NCBI RefSeq assembly: GCF_900141775.1
Contig: NZ_FSRI01000001.1
Coordinates: 310,001-374,000 of the forward strand
Direction: 5' to 3'
Source of the DNA: Salinivibrio sp. ES.052
GTDB taxonomy: Bacteria; Pseudomonadota; Gammaproteobacteria; Enterobacterales; Vibrionaceae
Length of the DNA stretch: 64,000 nt
In this document: positions 14,037 to 22,979 of the stretch, one piece after another
Position numbering within the stretch: position 1 is the first letter of the stretch
How the letters are laid out: each line of letters opens with the position of its first letter
Made by a program: the position numbers and the translations under genes
The notes under the pieces: model-generated
The model's input: the letters and a program-made list of their open reading frames with translations, nothing else
Told to the model about the DNA's origin: nothing
The model's database searches: none

Positions 14037-14526
14037 TATTCCCTAAATAAAGGTGCAACGGTCGGCGCACGATTGTCTGTAACAGTCCAACTTCTTCAGC
14101 GTGCGGAGACAGATGCCCATATACGTTCTCCTTTACTAACGAATAGTTCTTGACGTCATAATTGGCAAGTTTTTTACGCAGTCAAAAAAAACACGTGAGT
14201 GAATATCGATATGGCTCGATATTTATACAGTACCTGTATACATTATGTGATAGGAGTCATGTATTAATTGGTACCAGTGTCACTTTCAATACGGAGTAGC
14301 GTACTCTTATAGTGTCATTGATTTTCAAGCCTTTTTTATGCTGCCGGTAAATGGCTTTGAAGATACACATCGTTAAGCACCGAAAAAATAATTATTTTAA
14401 ACAGTTGTTTATAGTTCGCTACTGAATTAAATATCATTAGCGATAACGGGTGTGTCTGGATTCAGCTACGATTAGTACAGTGAAAATTGAAACAGCCGCT
14501 GCTTTGCAGTCCTGGAGGAGAGCGTC
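14037..14526. other. 490-bp intergenic region, AT-rich, no gene seen
   Basis: The gap separates the Yip1-family gene (leftward) from the RssB-like gene (rightward), so it should hold both promoters. I see no credible coding frame. The notable feature is the palindrome at 14224-14240; the rest is AT-rich with several weak -10-like elements, none of which I can assign. Confidence 0.6.
14224..14240. promoter_or_regulatory. Palindrome TATACAG-TAC-CTGTATA
   Basis: Perfect seven-base arms surround a three-base spacer about 290 bp before the RssB-like gene and 190 bp before the Yip1-family gene. The half-sites are in the opposite order to a LexA box, so it is not one. It may bind an unknown dimeric regulator. 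Confidence 0.4.
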
Positions 14527-15582
14527 GTGTTGCATAATAAAGAAGTGTTAATTGTTGAAGATGATCCCGTCTTCAGCCGGATGATCGCATCTTTTCTGGA
14601 AAGAGAGGGAGCGATAGTCAGAGAAGTAGAAAATGGCTTGGAAGGGTTGCAGGCATTAAGGCAGTCGATTCCCGATCTACTCATTAGTGATCTATCCATG
14701 CCAGTAATGACAGGACTTGAGTTTGTTGAGGAAGTCAGTCTCGAATACCCTATGTTACCTATGATTGTGATTTCTGGTACGGGGGGAATGACCGATGTCG
14801 CCCAAGCCCTTCGGTTTGGAGTGAAGGATTTCTTGATCAAGCCGATTGAAGATATCCGTGTCGTCAAAAAAGCGATAGAAGCGGTAATTGATGATGCTAA
14901 CGATGATGTACATGCTAACGATGATTTTAGCCAGCAGTGGTTTAAAGTCAGTGAGGATGCGGATCGTGGTGCATCTGAAAGCGAGTTGAAGTGGCACCTC
15001 GATGCGTTACGCCATAATCCGGGGAGCGCACGTGAGTTACTCATGGGACTGATGCCAGAACCTGACTCTCAACAAGGTGCATGGCGCTTATCCTATCACT
15101 CCCTGCAATCGGCTGATGCGAACCCGATTGTTCTTGATTATGCTTGGCTTCTGGGCGGTAAAATGGCGTTTTACGTCGTAGATTCGGCATCTGCCGAAGA
15201 AGATGGCACGGCGACGACCTTGATGATCCGCGCATTCTTTAATGACTTTGTGCGATCAAGTGACGTCAATGAAAGGGGGTTTCTTACCTTAGTTAAACGT
15301 ATTGAGGACGCGATTCGCGCGTCAGCTTACACATCACCGGTGCGTGCTATGTTTGGTGTTCTGAGTACCGCCGAAAATCAACTCGACATTCTGCCTGCAG
15401 GTCTGAAAGCGACGGTCGATAGTTGCGGAACAACGAGTTTGATGCATAGCGAGCATTGGTTGGGCCGTGATGCCTTTAGCAGTCAATTCCAAACCGTAGA
15501 TATGCAATCGGGAGATGCGCGTGTGTCGTTAAATGAAGTGGGCCTGAATAGCTTCAGCGTTGATATCCAAAAGATTGCTTAA
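14527..15582 (+). CDS. rssB: RssB-like response regulator
   Basis: RssB of E. coli delivers sigma-S to ClpXP for degradation. The 351-residue protein has a complete receiver domain (about 5-125): acidic pair E11/D12, phospho-acceptor D55 in LISDLSMP, Ser83/Thr85 and Lys105 in DFLIKPI. The C-terminal half (about 155-350) resembles the degenerate PP2C-like domain of RssB and includes the HNPGSARELLMGLMPE region. The GTG start has a strong GGAGGAG site. ClpX and ClpP are coded 6 kb away. The assignment rests on domain layout and local similarity; a different PP2C-type output is possible. Confidence 0.72.
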   Translation: MLHNKEVLIVEDDPVFSRMIASFLEREGAIVREVENGLEGLQALRQSIPDLLISDLSMPVMTGLEFVEEVSLEYPMLPMIVISGTGGMTDVAQALRFGVKDFLIKPIEDIRVVKKAIEAVIDDANDDVHANDDFSQQWFKVSEDADRGASESELKWHLDALRHNPGSARELLMGLMPEPDSQQGAWRLSYHSLQSADANPIVLDYAWLLGGKMAFYVVDSASAEEDGTATTLMIRAFFNDFVRSSDVNERGFLTLVKRIEDAIRASAYTSPVRAMFGVLSTAENQLDILPAGLKATVDSCGTTSLMHSEHWLGRDAFSSQFQTVDMQSGDARVSLNEVGLNSFSVDIQKIA

Positions 15583-15617
15583 TACTCAAACCGTTAGATG
15601 CATTCCTCAATAAAAAG

Positions 15618-15647
15618 GGGCTAATGTCGTCGCTTCGTCATTAGCCC
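15618..15647 (-). terminator. Hairpin between rssB and rfaH, U-tract on the minus side
   Basis: GGGCTAATG pairs with CATTAGCCC over a 12-base loop. Read leftward the stem is followed by a run of T residues; read rightward no T-tract follows. It therefore looks like a terminator for leftward transcription, though no leftward gene lies close by. Confidence 0.4.
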
Positions 15648-15731
15648 AGCTTGCTGCTCAAGGTTAACCTCCGTATACTCACGTCGCTTTAGGCAACTAC
15701 CAACGTCGATAGACTTCAGGGACAGACCGAC

Positions 15732-16232
15732 ATGAAACATTGGTATTTACTTTATTGTAAGCGCACTGAACAACAACGTGCGGAGCAAAACTTGAAACGA
15801 CAAGGGGTTGACTGTTACTACCCTATAGTCACGGTTGAAAAGCTGCGTCGAGGAAAGTATCAGCAAGTTGAAGAGCCCTTATTTCCTAACTATGTTTTTG
15901 CCTATTTTGATCCCGAGTGTGTTCAGTATACGTCTGTTCGCTCTACGCGCGGGGTGGTGGATTTTGTCCGTCAAGGTGCCTATCCGGTAACCGTGGATCT
16001 TGCTCTTATCCAGCAGCTTATGGTGCTGGAAGACAGTGATGAGCAACGAGAAACCTTGCATCAAGGCTTTAAGCCTGGCCAGCGTGTGACGGTTGAGTAT
16101 GGTCAATTTGCGGGCGCGGAAGCGATTTTTAAAGAAAGAGACGGCGAGAAGCGCTGTATCTTATTAATAAAAATGCTCAACAGACAAACTGAGCTTTGTG
16201 TTAATAACACAGATATCAAAGCAGCTCATTAG
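15732..16232 (+). CDS. rfaH: Transcription antitermination protein RfaH
   Basis: RfaH is a NusG paralogue that binds RNA polymerase paused at ops sites and lets it read through long operons such as those for LPS, capsule or pili. The 166-residue protein starts MKHWYLLYCKRTEQQRA, as typical of RfaH, has the NGN fold (1-100, including PLFPNYVFAYFD), and a C-terminal KOW-like domain (about 108-160) after a linker. Ops-controlled target operons are not visible in the window. It stands alone between rssB and a diguanylate cyclase gene. Confidence 0.9.
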   Translation: MKHWYLLYCKRTEQQRAEQNLKRQGVDCYYPIVTVEKLRRGKYQQVEEPLFPNYVFAYFDPECVQYTSVRSTRGVVDFVRQGAYPVTVDLALIQQLMVLEDSDEQRETLHQGFKPGQRVTVEYGQFAGAEAIFKERDGEKRCILLIKMLNRQTELCVNNTDIKAAH

Positions 16233-16295
16233 CTCAACCGCTCAATTTGGCTGCTACACTCGGTAGTCAGTGTCTCAGTATGAGGAGGCGGCCGG

Positions 16296-17531
16296 TTGGA
16301 GTCTGTATTTATCGTTGAAGATAGCCGTTCATTTAGAATGCTTGCTGAGCATGAAGTGCGTCAGTGTGGCTTTCACCCTGTCACTGCGACATGCCTGACG
16401 GAAGCCCAAGCGGTTATCAATCACACCACTGATTTTATGTGTGCGGTACTCGATTATAATCTGCCTGATGCCCAACATGGTGAGATTATCGATGTTTGCT
16501 TATCCGTGGGCTTGAAGGTCATTGTCCTCACCGCTTCTCAAACCGAAAAAGTTCGCGCGAAAATTCTCGCGAAGCCTGTCATTGACTATGTACCCAAAGA
16601 CAATCGCCATTGTATTCAGGCTGTTTGCTCCTTACTGACTCGCCTTTCTCGCAATAAACGTCACCATGTCTTGGTGGTGGATGACTCGTTTTCACTGCGT
16701 AAGCACATCGTAACACTGTTAGAACGGCAGTACTTAACAGTGCTCGAAGCTAAAGATGGTGAGCAGGCATTAACAATATTGGCACAGAAGCCCGATATCT
16801 CACTGATTATTACCGACTATGAAATGCCCAAAGTCGATGGGCTCCAATTAGTCTATGCTATCCGAAAAAGAGAAACGGAATTAACTCAGGCGATTATCGG
16901 CTTATCAGGGCATAACGAGAGCGCGTTGACTGCGCGCTTTCTTAAAGCCGGTGCCAATGATTACCTGACTAAACCTTTTAATCAGGAGGAGTTTTTCTGT
17001 CGCGTACATAGTTGCCTTGATGCTATGGATAATGAAAGGCGGCTATTCACTTTGGCCAATACTGATTTCTTAACCCAGCTGTGGAATCGGCGTTATTTTT
17101 TTGAGCGTAACGAACAGCTTCCCGATGAGGCATGTAAGCACTTAGCTATCATTGATGTTGATCATTTCAAACGTGTAAATGACGAGCACGGCCATCATAC
17201 AGGGGATGATGTGTTGATTGAGGTTGCAAGTATGCTAGCAATGCATTGTCCGGATGATAGGGTCGCACGCCTAGGTGGGGAAGAATTTGGGATCTTATCA
17301 CAACGTAAGTTGACCGCCTTTACGCAGTCTTTAGAAAACTATCGCCAAGCTGTTGCGGATCGCGTTATGACGGTGACAGATCTTCCTCTTCGCATTACGG
17401 TGAGTATTGGTGTTGCGTCTCGCTCTGGAAATTTGACCGAGCTTTTGCTCTTAGCCGATAAAGCGCTTTATCAAGCGAAAGCGTCAGGCCGTAATCAGCT
17501 CGTGGTATTCGATAACAGCGACACCCAGTAG
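16296..17531 (+). CDS. Double-receiver diguanylate cyclase (REC-REC-GGDEF)
   Basis: The protein should make cyclic di-GMP under phosphorelay control. Receiver 1 (about 3-115) has E8/D9, D53 in VLDYNLPD and K101; receiver 2 (about 124-240) has D129/D130, D174 in IITDYEMPK and a Lys in LTKPF. The GGDEF domain (about 250-405) keeps an active GGEEF motif at 327-331. The RxxD inhibitory site expected five residues before it is absent (CPDD). The start is TTG, seven bases after a strong GAGGAGG site. No histidine kinase is adjacent, so the partner is unknown. Confidence 0.88.
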   Translation: MESVFIVEDSRSFRMLAEHEVRQCGFHPVTATCLTEAQAVINHTTDFMCAVLDYNLPDAQHGEIIDVCLSVGLKVIVLTASQTEKVRAKILAKPVIDYVPKDNRHCIQAVCSLLTRLSRNKRHHVLVVDDSFSLRKHIVTLLERQYLTVLEAKDGEQALTILAQKPDISLIITDYEMPKVDGLQLVYAIRKRETELTQAIIGLSGHNESALTARFLKAGANDYLTKPFNQEEFFCRVHSCLDAMDNERRLFTLANTDFLTQLWNRRYFFERNEQLPDEACKHLAIIDVDHFKRVNDEHGHHTGDDVLIEVASMLAMHCPDDRVARLGGEEFGILSQRKLTAFTQSLENYRQAVADRVMTVTDLPLRITVSIGVASRSGNLTELLLLADKALYQAKASGRNQLVVFDNSDTQ

Positions 17532-17619
17532 CAGATCAAAAAGCGTGTTGTTGATAACGATGCATGTGAATGGCATATACGCAATAGATGAGAGAGTCTT
17601 GCAGACCCTCTCCATCGTT

Positions 17620-18480
17620 TTAGTTTGCGTCGTGGTATTGCTCGCATGCCATTAGGGTGTTTTCAATCAGGGTCGCGACTGTCATCGGTCCCACACCGCC
17701 GGGAACGGGGGTGATATGGCTGGCTTTTTCATAAGCGACATCGTATTCGATATCCCCCATTAGCTTACCGTCATTCATACGGTTTATTCCCACATCAATC
17801 ACGATTGCACCGGGTTTAACCCAGTCGCCAGGAATAAACTTGGGCTTACCAACCGCAACCACTAATACGTCGGCTTGGCGCACATGTGTTTCTAAGTCTT
17901 GAGTAAAGCGATGGCAGGTCGTAGTTGTACAACCGGCGAGTAAGAGCTCTAGTGTCATCGGGCGGCCAACAATATTGGATGCACCAACCACCACTGCATG
18001 TTTCCCGCGTAAAGGAACATTATAACGATCGAGTAGCGTGATAATGCCTTTTGGGGTGCATGATCGCAGCGTTGGCATACGCTGACATAAGCGACCAACA
18101 TTATAGGGATGGAAACCATCTACATCTTTATCAGGGCGGATCCTCTCTAACACAGAGGTAGAATCAATGCCGGCAGGTAAAGGAAGTTGCACCAAAATAC
18201 CGTCGATACTGTCGTCGTGGTTTAACGTATCAATGAGAGAAAGCAACTCGTGTTGTGAGCAAGATGCGGGAAGGTCATAAGAGCGTGATACAAATCCAAC
18301 TTCGTCACAGACGCGGCGTTTGCTACCAACATAAACGTGTGAGGCGGGGTCTTCTCCTACCAAGATAACGGCCAACCCTGGCGCTCGGCGCCCTGCTTCA
18401 GTACGGGCGGTGACGCGTGCAGCGACCTCACGACGCACGGTTTGCGCGATCAGTTTTCCATCAATCAGTTGTGCGGCCAT
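17620..18480 (-). CDS. folD: Methylene-THF dehydrogenase / methenyl-THF cyclohydrolase
   Basis: FolD interconverts 5,10-methylene-, methenyl- and 10-formyl-tetrahydrofolate, supplying formyl groups for purine synthesis. The 286-residue protein starts [15 protein letters not shown] after an AAAGGATCG site; longer upstream starts are less likely. Family signatures are present: [18 protein letters not shown], the GILVQLPLP segment, and [12 protein letters not shown] near the C-terminus. A PurR box lies 65-80 bp upstream, which suits its role in purine supply. Confidence 0.96.
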   Translation of the reverse strand: MAAQLIDGKLIAQTVRREVAARVTARTEAGRRAPGLAVILVGEDPASHVYVGSKRRVCDEVGFVSRSYDLPASCSQHELLSLIDTLNHDDSIDGILVQLPLPAGIDSTSVLERIRPDKDVDGFHPYNVGRLCQRMPTLRSCTPKGIITLLDRYNVPLRGKHAVVVGASNIVGRPMTLELLLAGCTTTTCHRFTQDLETHVRQADVLVVAVGKPKFIPGDWVKPGAIVIDVGINRMNDGKLMGDIEYDVAYEKASHITPVPGGVGPMTVATLIENTLMACEQYHDAN

Positions 18481-18544
18481 AACGATCCTTTGGCTAAAGC
18501 AATGTTGGGTATTATTGTGACAAAAATCGTGGCTGAAATCTATT

Positions 18545-18560
18545 ACGCAAACGTTTGCTT
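18545..18560. promoter_or_regulatory. PurR box upstream of folD
   Basis: ACGCAAACGTTTGCTT differs from the symmetric consensus ACGCAAACGTTTGCGT at one base. It lies 65 bp upstream of the leftward folD start. With the cvpA-purF operator it suggests joint purine control of both genes. Confidence 0.8.
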
Positions 18561-18741
18561 TGAGTGATTGAGGCAATAACAGGACGATTTTGTATGTGAT
18601 TAAGGCGCATACCACCCGAGATGCGCATCAAGAGTCGGCGATCTAGCTTGTTTCATTGCTTCGTGAAAAATCAGTCAGTATTCGCCCGGCAACAAAATGA
18701 CGCGCTTTTGAGCAAACAAGTCAACATTTTAGGGAAAAGCG

Positions 18742-18769
18742 TTGACGGGGCCCAACGTCGCTTTATAAT
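18742..18769 (+). promoter_or_regulatory. Sigma-70 promoter of tRNA-Arg
   Basis: TTGACG (18742-18747) and a perfect TATAAT (18764-18769) are 16 bp apart and end 20 bp before the mature tRNA. Nothing else of note was seen in the folD-tRNA gap apart from the PurR box. Confidence 0.85.
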
Positions 18770-18789
18770 CCACGCTGCACATCAATATT

Positions 18790-18866
<77 letters not shown>

Positions 18867-19213
18867 CCTTTCACATATGTGCTTTCCGCTTTTCAGGCCT
18901 TTTGGGTTGCTTTAAAAATAATCAAACGCACACAAAACCGTAAAAACTGTGATCTTTAGCGGTTGAATTGTGAGATATCACCCCAATTTCAATATTGAAA
19001 CGCCATCGGTCGCCCCTTGTCTCGACTCAGTTGACGGGTGCCGCTATAATAGCGCGTCTTAATTTTCAGTCTCGGATGAGATAGCTCGATACGCCAATTG
19101 CGTGTATCCGGATTCGCAGGGGCTATGACGGATTCATAGCTCGGATGATGCCACCAGAAAATACTGGTAAACATCACTCAGTACCCCTGAGTAAATTTGA
19201 GGTTAAATTTATA
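18867..19213. other. 347-bp region between tRNA-Arg and tig
   Basis: No gene is seen. It holds a candidate heat-shock promoter at 18962-18987 and a TATAAT at 19045-19050, which lacks a well-spaced -35. Either could drive tig. Confidence 0.6.
18962..18987 (+). promoter_or_regulatory. Candidate sigma-32 promoter upstream of tig
   Basis: GTTGAAT followed 12 bases later by CCCCAAT resembles the heat-shock consensus (CTTGAAA, 11-16 bases, CCCCAT). It is weaker than the lon promoter and lies about 225 bp before the tig start. This is inference from two short matches. Confidence 0.4.
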
Positions 19214-20518
19214 ATGCAAGTTACCGTTGAAACCACCGAAGGCCTAAAGCGCCAAATGACCATTACAGTGCCTGCTGCAAACATTGATGATGCAGTCACT
19301 AAAGAGCTACGCAATATCGCTAAGAATCGTCGTTTTGATGGTTTCCGCAAAGGTAAAGTTCCATTGGCGATGGTGTCACGTATGTATGGTGATACCGTAC
19401 GCCAAGACGTACTGGGCGAAGTGATGCAACGTCATTTCATTGAAGCGATGATTCAAGAGAAGGTTAACCCAGCGGGTGCACCAAGCTTTACACCAGTTGA
19501 AAATGAAGCAGGCAAAGATTTGGTGTTCAAAGCTGACTTTGAAGTCTATCCAGACGTCGAGTTACAAGGCCTTGATGGGATCAAAGTAGAAAAGCCAACC
19601 GCTGACGTTCAAGAGAGCGACGTTGACGAAATGTTGACAACCCTGCGTAAACAGCAAGCAAGCTGGGCAGACGCCGAGGGTGAAGCGAAAGAAAACAGCC
19701 GCGTGACCCTAGACTTCGTGGGAACTATCGACGGGGAAGAGTTCGAAGGCGGAAAAGCAGAAGGCTTCCAGCTAGAGATGGGTCAAGGTCGAATGATCCC
19801 TGGCTTTGAAGAAGGCCTTGTCGGTAAGAAAGCGGGTGAAGAATTTACTATTGATGTGAACTTCCCAGAAGACTACCACGCTGAAAACCTGAAAGGTAAA
19901 GCGGCCCAATTTGCGATTAAACTGCACCAAGTTGAAGAGCAAGCGCTACCTGAGCTAACTGAAGAGTTCGTTCAGCGTTTCGGCATTGCTGACGGCAGTG
20001 TTGAAGGTCTGAAAGCAGAAGTTCGTAAGAACATGAATCGCGAGCTTAAGCAAGCGATCAAAAACAAGGTAAAAGAGCAGGTACTTGACGGTTTAGTTGA
20101 GCAAAACCAAATCGACGTACCGTCTGCCTTGATTGAGCAAGAGATTGGAGCACTACGCCAGCAAGCGGCACAACGCTTTGGCGGCAACATGGATAGCGCT
20201 TCTCAGCTACCACGTGAGCTGTTCGAAGAGCAAGCGAAACGCCGTGTAAGCGTCGGTCTTCTGCTTGGGGAAGTGATCAAGTCAGAAGAGCTTGAAGCTG
20301 ATGATGAGCGTGTTAAAGCACTGATCGAAGAAATGGCGTCTGCGTACGAAGATCCATCAGAAGTTGTCGCTTACTATGAGAAAGACGAAAAGCTGATGGA
20401 AAACATGCGTAACGTTGCGCTTGAAGAGCAAGCTATTGACGCACTGCTAGCCAAAGCAACAGTGACTGAAGCCGAAGTCGGTTTCAGTGACCTAATGAAC
20501 GCTTCTCAGCAAGCGTAA
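19214..20518 (+). CDS. tig: Trigger factor, ribosome-bound chaperone and prolyl isomerase
   Basis: Trigger factor docks at the ribosomal exit tunnel and shields nascent chains. The start at [17 protein letters not shown] has a GAGG site 11 bases upstream and gives the usual 434 residues. The ribosome-binding loop, [10 protein letters not shown], lies near residues 43-52, the FKBP-type isomerase domain at about 150-245, and the helical chaperone arms at 250-420. The order tig-clpP-clpX-lon-hupB-ppiD is the conserved enterobacterial and vibrio arrangement. Confidence 0.97.
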   Translation: MQVTVETTEGLKRQMTITVPAANIDDAVTKELRNIAKNRRFDGFRKGKVPLAMVSRMYGDTVRQDVLGEVMQRHFIEAMIQEKVNPAGAPSFTPVENEAGKDLVFKADFEVYPDVELQGLDGIKVEKPTADVQESDVDEMLTTLRKQQASWADAEGEAKENSRVTLDFVGTIDGEEFEGGKAEGFQLEMGQGRMIPGFEEGLVGKKAGEEFTIDVNFPEDYHAENLKGKAAQFAIKLHQVEEQALPELTEEFVQRFGIADGSVEGLKAEVRKNMNRELKQAIKNKVKEQVLDGLVEQNQIDVPSALIEQEIGALRQQAAQRFGGNMDSASQLPRELFEEQAKRRVSVGLLLGEVIKSEELEADDERVKALIEEMASAYEDPSEVVAYYEKDEKLMENMRNVALEEQAIDALLAKATVTEAEVGFSDLMNASQQA

Positions 20519-20573
20519 TTCAGGTTAAAAAACGTTAGTGTTGCATTGACACTGCGTAAACGTATCTGCTTAC

Positions 20574-20609
20574 AATGGCCCTAATGACTTGTCATTTGGG
20601 CCATTTTTT
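20574..20609 (+). terminator. Terminator after tig
   Basis: AATGGCCC and GGGCCATT pair around an inner AATGAC/GTCATT stem, followed by a T run. It separates tig from clpP. Confidence 0.9.
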
Positions 20610-20796
20610 CCATCTGTTGGTCTGAATGATTGGCCGTTTATCATTGGATAGCGAGAGCCATTTTTGTAGCAAAAACTCTCGGTGGATCATTAAGCTGCGT
20701 TCATCGATATAAGATTTTAGTGACCTGTTACAGCGTTTTGTGCTAAACCTTGGTTAAGGCAAGAGTTATAACGAATTCGATTAGGGATATTACGCT

Positions 20797-21420
20797 ATGA
20801 GCCATCAAGATAAAAATGCCATGCCGCCAATTATGGACGCACTTGTCCCTATGGTGGTGGAACAAACCTCGCGCGGTGAGCGCTCTTACGATATATACTC
20901 TCGCCTGCTAAAAGAACGCATCATCTTCCTGACTGGGCAAGTGGAAGATCAAATGGCTAACTTAATAGTGGCGCAGATGTTGTTCTTAGAGTCTGAAAAC
21001 CCTGAGAAAGATATCTATCTGTACATCAATTCGCCGGGCGGAGTGGTCACTGCAGGCATGGCGATTTACGACACCATGCAATTTATTAAACCCGACGTCA
21101 GCACCCTTTGTACGGGACAAGCCTGTTCAATGGGCTCTTTCTTGCTGGCGGGTGGCGCGAAAGGCAAGCGTTATTGTCTGCCAAACTCACGTGTGATGAT
21201 TCACCAGCCACTAGGTGGTTTCCAGGGCCAAGCGTCTGATATTGAGATCCATGCCCAGGAAATGATTAAAACGAAGCACCGCCTTAACACCATATTGGCT
21301 GAGCATACTGGCCAGCCGATGGAAGTAATCGAGCGTGATACTGACCGTGATAACTTCATGGCTGCGCAAGAAGCGGTGGATTATGGCTTGGTTGACGCCG
21401 TATTGAGTCAACGAGACTAA
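20797..21420 (+). CDS. clpP: ATP-dependent Clp protease proteolytic subunit
   Basis: ClpP forms the double-ring peptidase chamber that works with ClpX or ClpA. The 207 residues include a short propeptide and the catalytic triad Ser111 (GQACSMGS), His136 (RVMIHQPLG) and Asp185 (DTDRDN), matching E. coli precursor numbering exactly. clpX follows on the same strand after 144 bp. Likely substrates include sigma-S delivered by an RssB-type adaptor. Confidence 0.97.
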   Translation: MSHQDKNAMPPIMDALVPMVVEQTSRGERSYDIYSRLLKERIIFLTGQVEDQMANLIVAQMLFLESENPEKDIYLYINSPGGVVTAGMAIYDTMQFIKPDVSTLCTGQACSMGSFLLAGGAKGKRYCLPNSRVMIHQPLGGFQGQASDIEIHAQEMIKTKHRLNTILAEHTGQPMEVIERDTDRDNFMAAQEAVDYGLVDAVLSQRD

Positions 21421-21436
21421 ACCCGATAGACCACAG

Positions 21437-21476
21437 AGCCTTGAAATGAGAAAAACTTCACTCATGAGTCAAGGCT
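21437..21476 (+). other. Hairpin in the clpP-clpX gap
   Basis: AGCCTTGA pairs with TCAAGGCT, with an inner ATGAG/CTCAT stem around an A-rich loop. No T-tract follows, so it is more likely an RNA-processing or stability element than a terminator. Confidence 0.5.
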
Positions 21477-21564
21477 TGATGGTTGTTGGGTCGGAAAAAG
21501 TGGCCGATTTGTTGTAAACTCAACATAAGGCAACGACGGGCAAGTGCCCCAAAGAGGTTAGCGA

Positions 21565-22842
21565 ATGACAGACAAGCGAAAAGACGGTGGAAGCGGAAAG
21601 CTGCTTTACTGCTCATTCTGTGGTAAGAGCCAACACGAAGTTCGCAAGTTAATTGCTGGACCATCGGTCTACATTTGTGATGAATGTGTTGATCTGTGTA
21701 ATGACATTATTCGTGAAGAGATCAAAGAAGTTATGCCGAAGCGCGAAGGTGATGCATTGCCTGCGCCAAGCGAAATTCGAGAGCATCTGGACGATTATGT
21801 TATTGGTCAAGAGCAAGCGAAAAAAGTGCTTTCGGTTGCGGTATACAACCACTACAAACGCTTGCGAAACGGTGATAAGAGCGCAGATGGCGTTGAGCTA
21901 GGTAAGAGTAACATCCTGCTTATTGGCCCAACGGGTAGTGGTAAAACGCTATTGGCGGAGACCCTCGCGCGCTTTTTGGATGTGCCATTTACGATGGCCG
22001 ATGCCACGACACTGACTGAAGCCGGTTATGTGGGTGAAGACGTCGAAAACATTATCCAGAAACTGCTGCAAAAGTGTGACTACGATGTTGCTAAGGCAGA
22101 ACGCGGTATTGTTTACATCGATGAAATCGATAAGGTGTCTAGAAAATCAGACAATCCGTCTATTACGCGTGACGTCTCCGGTGAAGGGGTGCAGCAAGCG
22201 CTGCTAAAACTGGTTGAAGGGACAGTTGCGTCGATCCCTCCGCAAGGTGGACGTAAGCACCCACAGCAGGAGTTTCTCCAGGTTGATACCTCGAAAATCC
22301 TATTTATTTGTGGTGGCGCGTTTGCTGGATTGGATAAAGTCGTCGAGCAACGCGTAGATACAGGCTCTGGCATTGGTTTTGGTGCGCAAGTTAAAGGTGC
22401 CACAGAACGATCCGCTGACGAATTTTTCGGCAAGGTCGAACCAGAAGACATGGTTAAGTATGGTTTAATCCCTGAGTTTATCGGGCGTTTGCCAGTGACA
22501 GCGGTGCTTAGAGAGCTTGATGAAGATGCGTTAGTGCAAATTCTTCGTGAGCCCAAAAACGCGTTAACCAAACAATATGGTGCGTTGCTTGAGCTCGACG
22601 GCGTTGAACTCGAGTTCCGGGACGATGCACTGCGTGCGATTGCGAAAAAAGCCATGACACGCAAGACAGGTGCACGTGGCCTTCGTTCTATCGTGGAAGC
22701 GGTGTTGTTGGATACGATGTACGACTTACCCGCAATGAAAGACGTGAGTAAGGTCGTGATCGACGATTCAGTGATCCGAGGTGAATCAGCGCCTCTACTG
22801 ATGTATGAACACACTGATAACCAAGTAGCAGGCGGTGAGTAG
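21565..22842 (+). CDS. clpX: ATP-dependent Clp protease ATPase subunit ClpX
   Basis: ClpX is the hexameric AAA+ unfoldase that feeds substrates to ClpP. The N-terminal zinc-binding domain has cysteines 16, 19, 38 and 41. Walker A, GPTGSGKT, is near residue 120, Walker B (IVYIDEIDK) near 182, and the ClpP-docking IGF loop is present as GSGIGFGAQ. The 425-residue length is standard. It is followed by a terminator and then by lon. Confidence 0.97.
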   Translation: MTDKRKDGGSGKLLYCSFCGKSQHEVRKLIAGPSVYICDECVDLCNDIIREEIKEVMPKREGDALPAPSEIREHLDDYVIGQEQAKKVLSVAVYNHYKRLRNGDKSADGVELGKSNILLIGPTGSGKTLLAETLARFLDVPFTMADATTLTEAGYVGEDVENIIQKLLQKCDYDVAKAERGIVYIDEIDKVSRKSDNPSITRDVSGEGVQQALLKLVEGTVASIPPQGGRKHPQQEFLQVDTSKILFICGGAFAGLDKVVEQRVDTGSGIGFGAQVKGATERSADEFFGKVEPEDMVKYGLIPEFIGRLPVTAVLRELDEDALVQILREPKNALTKQYGALLELDGVELEFRDDALRAIAKKAMTRKTGARGLRSIVEAVLLDTMYDLPAMKDVSKVVIDDSVIRGESAPLLMYEHTDNQVAGGE

Positions 22843-22872
22843 CGCTTATCACTTGTTTTATCAGCGATAAAG

Positions 22873-22898
22873 AAAAGGGAGTGACAACTCCCTTTTTT
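22873..22898 (+). terminator. Terminator after clpX
   Basis: AAAAGGGAGT pairs with ACTCCCTTTT around GACA, with a run of six T residues. Confidence 0.9.
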
Positions 22899-22916
22899 AT
22901 TTTCTGACGGTGAAGC

Positions 22917-22945
22917 CGTTGAAACCTGTCCAACAGACCCCATAT
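22917..22945 (+). promoter_or_regulatory. Sigma-32 heat-shock promoter of lon
   Basis: CGTTGAAA and CCCCATATACT are separated by 13 bases, close to the heat-shock consensus and nearly the same as the known E. coli lon promoter. The element lies 35 bp before the lon start. Confidence 0.85.
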
Positions 22946-22979
22946 ACTCTTAATCAGATTGAACGGAAGAGAGAAGCAT

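Noticed and set aside
14224-14240. Palindrome considered as a LexA box
   Set aside because: LexA sites read CTGT then ACAG; here the half-sites are in the opposite order with only three bases between.
22113-22943. Serine-rich minus-strand frame over clpX
   Set aside because: Shadow of the conserved clpX gene with no start signal and no recognisable domain.
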